The notes below the pieces were generated by a model. It was not told the origin of the DNA. It saw only the letters and a list, made by a program, of their open reading frames with translations, and did not search any database. A DNA stretch of 55,214 nt, taken from CAZIMM01 sp964540415. Lineage in GTDB: Bacteria; Bacillota; Clostridia; Oscillospirales; Acutalibacteraceae. Each line of letters begins with the position of its first letter. Position 1 is the first letter of the stretch. The position numbers and the translations under genes were made by a program. The stretch lies in the NCBI GenBank assembly GCA_964540415.1, contig CAZIMM010000006.1, positions 1-55,214 on the forward strand. Direction: 5' to 3'. Below, piece by piece: positions 50,755-55,214 of this stretch.

Positions 50755-51579
50755 TTATTTCATATATTTTGCCACGTTTCTGCTGTGCTCATCCCACGTT
50801 ACCGAATAATGAAAGCCTCCGCTTTCATCGGTCAAAAAGAAGTAGTAATCACTTTCGGCAGGGTACAGTGCTGCGTCAATTGCGGCACGTCCCGGGTTTG
50901 TGATGGGCCCTGCGGGCAGTCCGGAAAACTTGTAGGCGTTGTAATATTCACGGTAGAGCTCAACACCGTTTTCAATGTAAGGCGCAACGAAGTCATTGAG
51001 GTATGCTATTGTCACGTCGCATTCCAGCTTGCCGTATGAGGAGTTCAGCCTGTTGTGCAAAACCGAGGAGACCATGGGCATCTCGCTGTCGATTGCCTCC
51101 TCCTGAATTATTGAGGCGATTGTGAGCACCTCATCAACAGTGTAACCTAGCTCGGCGGCACGCTGCACGTCGTTTTGAGTTATCCGGGTTTCAAAGTTTT
51201 TCAAAAATTTGGTGAGCACACTCTGTGCATCCTCGTTCCGGTAAAACTCATAGGTGTCCGGATAAACATATCCCTCAAGCAAAAACGGGCGATGCTCGGG
51301 AACATCAATTGCCGAAAGATATGAAAAGGAATATTGCGGAGCTTGCACGGCGGCAATGAAATCCGCAGCAGGGCACACTCCGTTTTGTTCAAGCAGTGCC
51401 GCCGCTTCAACAGCGGTAAGCCCTTCCGGGAAGGTCAGTCGCACTGTGTTGGATGTTGTCGGTTCTTTCACCTGCGGAAGAAGATCGCCGCCTCCCGAAC
51501 ATGAAGTGAGAAGCACCGCGAAAATCACCGCAAGCGCACAGCATAGTGCTTTTTTAAATGTGTTCAAACTTTTCATCAT
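50755..51579 (-). CDS. mltG: MltG-type endolytic murein transglycosylase, lipoprotein form
   Basis: A 274-residue envelope enzyme that cleaves nascent glycan strands and limits their length. It has a lipoprotein signal with lipobox LLTSC (Cys27). A short LysM-like region follows (VRLTFPEGLTAVEAAALLEQNGV), then the YceG core with FLLEGYVYPDTYEF, the catalytic-Glu segment LTIASIIQEEA, VSSVLHNRL, and the C-terminal YNAYKFSGLPAGPITNPGRAAIDAAL. Most MltG proteins are held by a transmembrane helix and are longer (about 340 or more residues), so the lipid anchor and small size are unusual. The ATG overlaps the stop of the uronate isomerase gene. Confidence 0.9.
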   Translation of the reverse strand: MMKSLNTFKKALCCALAVIFAVLLTSCSGGGDLLPQVKEPTTSNTVRLTFPEGLTAVEAAALLEQNGVCPAADFIAAVQAPQYSFSYLSAIDVPEHRPFLLEGYVYPDTYEFYRNEDAQSVLTKFLKNFETRITQNDVQRAAELGYTVDEVLTIASIIQEEAIDSEMPMVSSVLHNRLNSSYGKLECDVTIAYLNDFVAPYIENGVELYREYYNAYKFSGLPAGPITNPGRAAIDAALYPAESDYYFFLTDESGGFHYSVTWDEHSRNVAKYMK

Positions 51580-52982
51580 TCAATACCGAAGTATTCGGCG
51601 GCGTTTGTGAACGCCACATCTTTTGCAATCGCACAAAGTGAATCCTCATCCCACGGATAAAGGCCGCGTTCAACCATATCGCCGACAAGAGAGCAGAAAA
51701 TGCGGCGGAAATATTCGTGCCTCGGATAGGAGAGGAAGGAGCGTGAATCCGTGACCATGCCAACAAATTTGCCCAGCACACCGAGATTTGCAAGCGCCTT
51801 CATCTGCTCGCGCATACCGTCAAGATTGTCATTGAACCACCAGGCAGAGCCGAATTGAAGCTTGCTGACAGCCTCGCAGCCCTGGAAGTTGCCCAGCATT
51901 GAGCCGAGAACATAATTATCCTTCGGGTTAAGTGTGAAAAGAATTGTGCGCGGCAGAATTCCGTCATTCTCAAAGTAATCAAGCAGCCTTGACAGATTAT
52001 AAGCAACCTCATAATCCGCGATGGAATCATAGCCCATGTCGGGGCCGAGCTTCTTAAATGCGGCGGTATTATTGTTGCGCATTGGGCCGATGTGGATTTC
52101 CATGCCCCAGCCTCGTTTTGAATACTCAGAGGCAAAGAAATGCATCAGCTCGGTCTTGAATTTATCGGCTTCAACGGTGTCAAGGGTTTCACCTTTACAC
52201 GCCTTTGCGAAGATGGTTTCAAGCTCGGCGGCATCTGCTCTGGCAAATGGCACGCGCATGAAAGCACAGTCACTCGCGCGGCAGCCCATTTGAGCAAAAA
52301 ATTCAAGTCTTTCGCCGAGCGTTTCCACCAATTCGGCAAAGCTTTCGATTTTTTTGCCTGAAGTCTTTTTAAGCGATTCAAGCCATTCGCGCCAGCCGTT
52401 AAGGTCAATGCCAAGCGCCTTATCGGGGCGGAAAGCAGGGATAACCTTGCATTTAAAGGACTTATCCTCTGCGATAAGCTTATGATATTGGAGCGTATCC
52501 GCCGGGTCATCCGTGGTGCAAAGGCATGTGACATTTGAGGCGGTAATCAGTTCGCGCGGGGTGAAGCCGCCTGCCTTAATTTTTTCGTTTGCCCTCGTCC
52601 AGATATCATCGCAGGTTTTTTCGCTGAGGGTTTCATAAATGCCGAAATACCGCTGAAGCTCAAGGTGAGTCCAATGATAAAGAGGGTTGCCTATAAGCCG
52701 TGGCATTGCCGCTGCCCAGGCTTTGNNNNNNNNNNATTTTTCGTATGGAGAGGCAGAGCCTGTTATGTACTTTTCTTCAATACCGCATGAACGCATCGCG
52801 CGCCATTTATAGTGGTCACCCGCGAGCCAAAGCGCCCATATGCTTTCGGGCTGCGCGTTCTCATAGATTTCCTTCGGAGAAAGATGGCAGTGCCAGTCAA
52901 AAATCGGCTCATCCTTTGCCGCGGCAAAAAGCGTTTTAGCGGTCTCGTTATTAAGTAAAAAGTCTATGTAATTCTTTTTCAT
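51576..52982 (-). CDS. uxaC: Glucuronate (uronate) isomerase, crosses a scaffold gap
   Basis: Cytosolic aldose-ketose isomerase converting D-glucuronate to D-fructuronate (or galacturonate to tagaturonate). About 465 residues with the amidohydrolase-type motif FDWHCHLSPKEIYEN, GNPLYHWTHLELQRYFGI, WGMEIHIGPMRNNN, ILFTLNPKDNYVLGSMLGNFQG and QFGSAWWFNDN. Ten Ns at 52726-52735 stand where the family has KFxAW; the flanks would read EKFKAW if joined with one base or none missing, so very little is lost. GGAGAG precedes the ATG. It lies 1 nt after the ceramidase-like gene and overlaps mltG by 4 bases. No other hexuronate pathway genes are in the window. Confidence 0.93.
   Translation of the reverse strand: MKKNYIDFLLNNETAKTLFAAAKDEPIFDWHCHLSPKEIYENAQPESIWALWLAGDHYKWRAMRSCGIEEKYITGSASPYEKXXXXKAWAAAMPRLIGNPLYHWTHLELQRYFGIYETLSEKTCDDIWTRANEKIKAGGFTPRELITASNVTCLCTTDDPADTLQYHKLIAEDKSFKCKVIPAFRPDKALGIDLNGWREWLESLKKTSGKKIESFAELVETLGERLEFFAQMGCRASDCAFMRVPFARADAAELETIFAKACKGETLDTVEADKFKTELMHFFASEYSKRGWGMEIHIGPMRNNNTAAFKKLGPDMGYDSIADYEVAYNLSRLLDYFENDGILPRTILFTLNPKDNYVLGSMLGNFQGCEAVSKLQFGSAWWFNDNLDGMREQMKALANLGVLGKFVGMVTDSRSFLSYPRHEYFRRIFCSLVGDMVERGLYPWDEDSLCAIAKDVAFTNAAEYFGIE
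52726..52735. other. Scaffold gap (10 N) inside uxaC
   Basis: Ten Ns. The coding flanks (AAAAAT and CAAAGC on the minus strand) fit a near-direct join, so the gap length is a placeholder. Confidence 0.95.
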
Positions 52983-52983
52983 T

Positions 52984-54453
52984 TTAGCTCTCCTTTACGG
53001 TTTTTATCATATCGGCAAAGGTGTCCGCGATTATCTGCGCGGTTTTGATACCGAGCCCGTTTGTTTCCTCATAGTGATTTCTCCCGAGCCTGTCTTTGCC
53101 GGCGTTGACAAAGGGAGTATTCTCATTAAGCACATAATCATTAGGTGGCGGAACATAGCCGATCTCATCGTTTGACAGCCCGAAAACGAGCAGATTCTTA
53201 TCGCCCGCGATGTCAACAAGCGGCAGAGGGTTGATTTCAGGACCTTTGCCCGTTCCGCTCTCCTCGGCGCTCAGGTAGCCGCCGTACGCAAGCTCGGGGA
53301 AAAGCTCGCACGGCAAAAACAGCATATTCAGCTCGCCGAGCTGCATGAAGCTCATTTCGGTTTTAAGCGAGTGGCGAAGCGAGCCGCGCGAGTCATAATA
53401 AACCTTGGCATTTATTATTCCGAACTTCGCACCAAGCAAAAGAACGATATTCTCCGCTTCGCAATAAAACTCCTGCCTGATAATATTCAGCATCGGCTCA
53501 AGGCGAACCTCATCGGTTATTGACATCGCCGTCTGCGCGAGCAGCTTACCCTCGGTAATTGTTGACTGAACATTATCCTCACAGTATTCGATAAGTCTGA
53601 TAAGTCCGCCTATGGCGCCAACGAAGTAAATGGTATCCGCGCCTGTTTTTTCTTTGATTTCGCGACGGATATAGCAGGGGAAATCAGCGCTGATAAGTGA
53701 ATTCCTGCCGAGCAGGGATTCGGAATGAGATGCGAAATTAAGTATGTATATTTCCCTGCCGCCGTCATCGGGGACAAAGCGGATTCGAGTCATGGTTTTT
53801 GAAAAGCACCACGGCAGACGGGAGTCACGCTGAAGGTTGTTTTCATCATCCTTGCGCCCGAGATAAAGCTGCCCGTTGCGCCTGTCGGCATACGCAGCAA
53901 GTACCGCCTGGCGCGCGCCCTCAAACATAATATCCATATATTTCTGGTCACGCCCGCTTCTCGGCAGAGGTCCCCATAAACCCATTGTATCAATGCCCGC
54001 GTGGTTATGAGTTGAGCAAACCGTAATCGAGCGGCAGCGAGTATCCTTGCAGAAGCCCTCGAGCATCCGCTTGATTGTGAGCACATCCTCGCGCAGCAGA
54101 CCAACGTTATCAATTGAAATAAAAACCGCGCCGCCGCGCCCTGAGTTATCGTCAACCCAAACCGCGCTCGCGGTCATCGGGTCAAGCGCACCGACGGCGG
54201 GATTGCGCCAGCGGTATCCGGCGACGTAATACTTATGCGTATCAATATCGTCGGGCATGACATCCTTTGAGCCGAAACCGACAGTAAAGAAATCGCTCAC
54301 AGGCCTTTCGATTTTATCAAACAGCGCCTTTGGTATAGGCTCTGCCGGATTATTGATAAAGCCTTTTTCACCTTTCTTCTTTAGAATACCCGTCGCGCCC
54401 CCGGCGACCTTCGCGAGCAAAGCCTCGCCCGCGCGCTCAACCTTTTTATTCAT
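52984..54453 (-). CDS. Neutral/alkaline ceramidase-like protein
   Basis: A 489-residue protein resembling the neutral non-lysosomal ceramidase family in its metal-site motifs: SITVCSTHNHAGIDTMGLWG (like the THTHxGP zinc loop) and LNFASHSESLLGRNSLISADFPCYIRREI (like the HGTxxxxxNxLISGD segment). AVWVDDNSGRGGAVFISIDNVGL is the preceding beta-strand block. No signal peptide is seen, whereas true ceramidases are exported, so a cytosolic hydrolase of another amide or ester is quite possible. The start is the ATG at 54453 with GGGAG 8 nt upstream. It is the first gene of an operon with uxaC and mltG. Assignment is by motif resemblance only. Confidence 0.65.
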   Translation of the reverse strand: MNKKVERAGEALLAKVAGGATGILKKKGEKGFINNPAEPIPKALFDKIERPVSDFFTVGFGSKDVMPDDIDTHKYYVAGYRWRNPAVGALDPMTASAVWVDDNSGRGGAVFISIDNVGLLREDVLTIKRMLEGFCKDTRCRSITVCSTHNHAGIDTMGLWGPLPRSGRDQKYMDIMFEGARQAVLAAYADRRNGQLYLGRKDDENNLQRDSRLPWCFSKTMTRIRFVPDDGGREIYILNFASHSESLLGRNSLISADFPCYIRREIKEKTGADTIYFVGAIGGLIRLIEYCEDNVQSTITEGKLLAQTAMSITDEVRLEPMLNIIRQEFYCEAENIVLLLGAKFGIINAKVYYDSRGSLRHSLKTEMSFMQLGELNMLFLPCELFPELAYGGYLSAEESGTGKGPEINPLPLVDIAGDKNLLVFGLSNDEIGYVPPPNDYVLNENTPFVNAGKDRLGRNHYEETNGLGIKTAQIIADTFADMIKTVKES

Positions 54454-54504
54454 TTTAACACTCCCTTGCGTGAGAATATTTGCTCCTTTAAAACATGCAA
54501 AGTT

Positions 54505-54532
54505 ATTGTAACATATTATATACAATTTGCAA
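54505..54532 (-). promoter_or_regulatory. Putative promoter of the ceramidase-like/uxaC/mltG operon
   Basis: On the minus strand, TTGCAA (54527-54532), a 16-nt spacer and TACAAT (54505-54510). A second -10-like TATAAT lies at 54515-54520. The region follows the PFOR terminator. Confidence 0.45.
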
Positions 54533-54549
54533 AGAGTAAAATTAAAAAA

Positions 54550-54582
54550 GACGGCTGTGTTTCATAATGAAACACAGCCGTC
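54550..54582 (-). terminator. Intrinsic terminator of the PFOR gene
   Basis: A perfect 15-bp stem, GACGGCTGTGTTTCA with TGAAACACAGCCGTC, 3-nt loop, followed on the minus strand by TTTTTTAAT. Confidence 0.9.
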
Positions 54583-54613
54583 GAGGTAAGCCGATGATTT
54601 ATCAGGCGACTAA

Positions 54614-55214
54614 TCAGTCAGCCTTGGGTGCGTAAAGATCCTTAAGGCGAAGAAGATGATTGTATTTTTCAACTGAGGTTCTTTCAGCCAGGTCAAACAG
54701 CGAATTTGCGCGCTCGGGGAACGAGCGGGTTAGCGATGAATAGCGAGCCTCGCTCATGATGAAATCACGGTAACTCCCGGTTGCGGGCTTGCTGTCGATT
54801 GTCAAGGGATTCTCACCCTTCTCTTTGAGCGCGGGATTGTAACGGAACATATTCCAGTAGCCGCATTCAACCGCCTTCTTCATCTCACTCTGGCAGTTTA
54901 CCATGCCGCCCTTAATTGAATGCATTTCGCAGGGTGAATAGGCGATTATGAGCGACGGGCCATTGTAAGCCTCAGCCTCGGTTATTGCCTTGATGGTCTG
55001 GTTCATATTCGCGCCCATAGCTATCTGAGCGACATAAATGTAACCATAGCTCATCGCGATTTCGGAAAGGCTCTTTTTGGCTATTGCCTTGCCCGCGGCC
55101 GCGAACTGAGCAACCTGACCTATCTGCGAAGCCTTGGATGCCTGACCGCCTGTGTTGGAATAAACCTCGGTATCGAATACCATAATGTTTACATCGTTAC
55201 CAGCAGCAAGAACA
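54614..55214 (-). CDS. Pyruvate:ferredoxin (flavodoxin) oxidoreductase, C-terminal part (runs off the window)
   Basis: C-terminal 199 residues of a single-chain PFOR, which oxidises pyruvate to acetyl-CoA + CO2 and reduces ferredoxin. The visible part is from the thiamine-pyrophosphate domain: LAAGNDVNIMVFDTEVYSNTGGQASKAS (Mg-TPP binding region), GANMNQTIKAITEAEAYNGPSLIIAYSPCEMHSIKGGM and the closing SSLTRSFPERANSLFDLAE. The reading frame is open to the window edge, so the start lies outside. It ends with a strong terminator. Reduced ferredoxin from this enzyme is the likely electron source for the hydrogenase encoded at 30-40 kb. Confidence 0.93.
   Translation of the reverse strand, partial: VLAAGNDVNIMVFDTEVYSNTGGQASKASQIGQVAQFAAAGKAIAKKSLSEIAMSYGYIYVAQIAMGANMNQTIKAITEAEAYNGPSLIIAYSPCEMHSIKGGMVNCQSEMKKAVECGYWNMFRYNPALKEKGENPLTIDSKPATGSYRDFIMSEARYSSLTRSFPERANSLFDLAERTSVEKYNHLLRLKDLYAPKAD

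Noticed and set aside
1..55214. CRISPR arrays, insertion sequences, prophage or integrase genes, rRNA
   Set aside because: Looked for spaced direct repeats, transposase or integrase motifs and rRNA segments; none seen.

Overview
The window looks like a scaffold from an anaerobic gut-type Firmicute (Clostridia, probably near the Oscillospirales/Ruminococcaceae). The evidence is the strong AGGAGG-type ribosome sites with TTG and GTG starts, the glmU-pth-mfd block, the TIGR03960/TIGR03936 radical-SAM pair, pyruvate phosphate dikinase, pyruvate:ferredoxin oxidoreductase, and glycan-directed GH38/GH92 enzymes. Three 10-N scaffold gaps (24499, 28200, 52726) each fall inside a gene. The first and third look like simple joins. 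The second carries about 175 bp of an unrelated thymidylate kinase gene and is almost certainly an assembly chimera.

Left part (1-18.3 kb): tRNA-Thr, a sedoheptulokinase-like sugar kinase, the TrkH/TrkA potassium system, a MATE exporter followed by a secreted purple-acid-phosphatase-like enzyme, a 91-residue orphan gene behind an array of TTA-type boxes, a secreted endonuclease/exonuclease/phosphatase-fold enzyme, birA, a pseudouridine synthase and a family-4 uracil-DNA glycosylase. The last is tail-to-tail with a glmU / duplicated-domain lipoprotein / pth / mfd operon. Middle (18.3-30 kb): ppdK, then a mannoside and lipid block: GH38 alpha-mannosidase, a secreted LCAT-fold hydrolase with Cys where the nucleophile Ser should be, an alpha/beta hydrolase, and a secreted GH92 whose usual acid Glu is Gln.

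The main system is at 30-45.7 kb, all on the minus strand: hypA-B-F-C-D-E, then an eleven-gene complex-I-like membrane [NiFe] hydrogenase, then its HycI maturation protease. The eleven genes match NuoA, B, C, D, H, I, J, K plus three antiporter-type subunits. This is the whole complex I core without the NADH module, but the NuoD-like subunit keeps both CxxC nickel-ligand pairs. The expected role is ferredoxin-driven H2 evolution coupled to ion pumping. PFOR at the right edge would supply reduced ferredoxin. The hyp promoter is followed within about 10 nt by an intrinsic terminator placed before hypA, which suggests attenuation. The hydrogenase promoter has a palindrome in its spacer.

Right part (45.7-55.2 kb): a polar amino acid ABC transporter, the radical-SAM pair (with a one-base frameshift in the larger gene), a lipoprotein MltG, glucuronate isomerase, a neutral-ceramidase-like protein and the 3' end of the PFOR gene.
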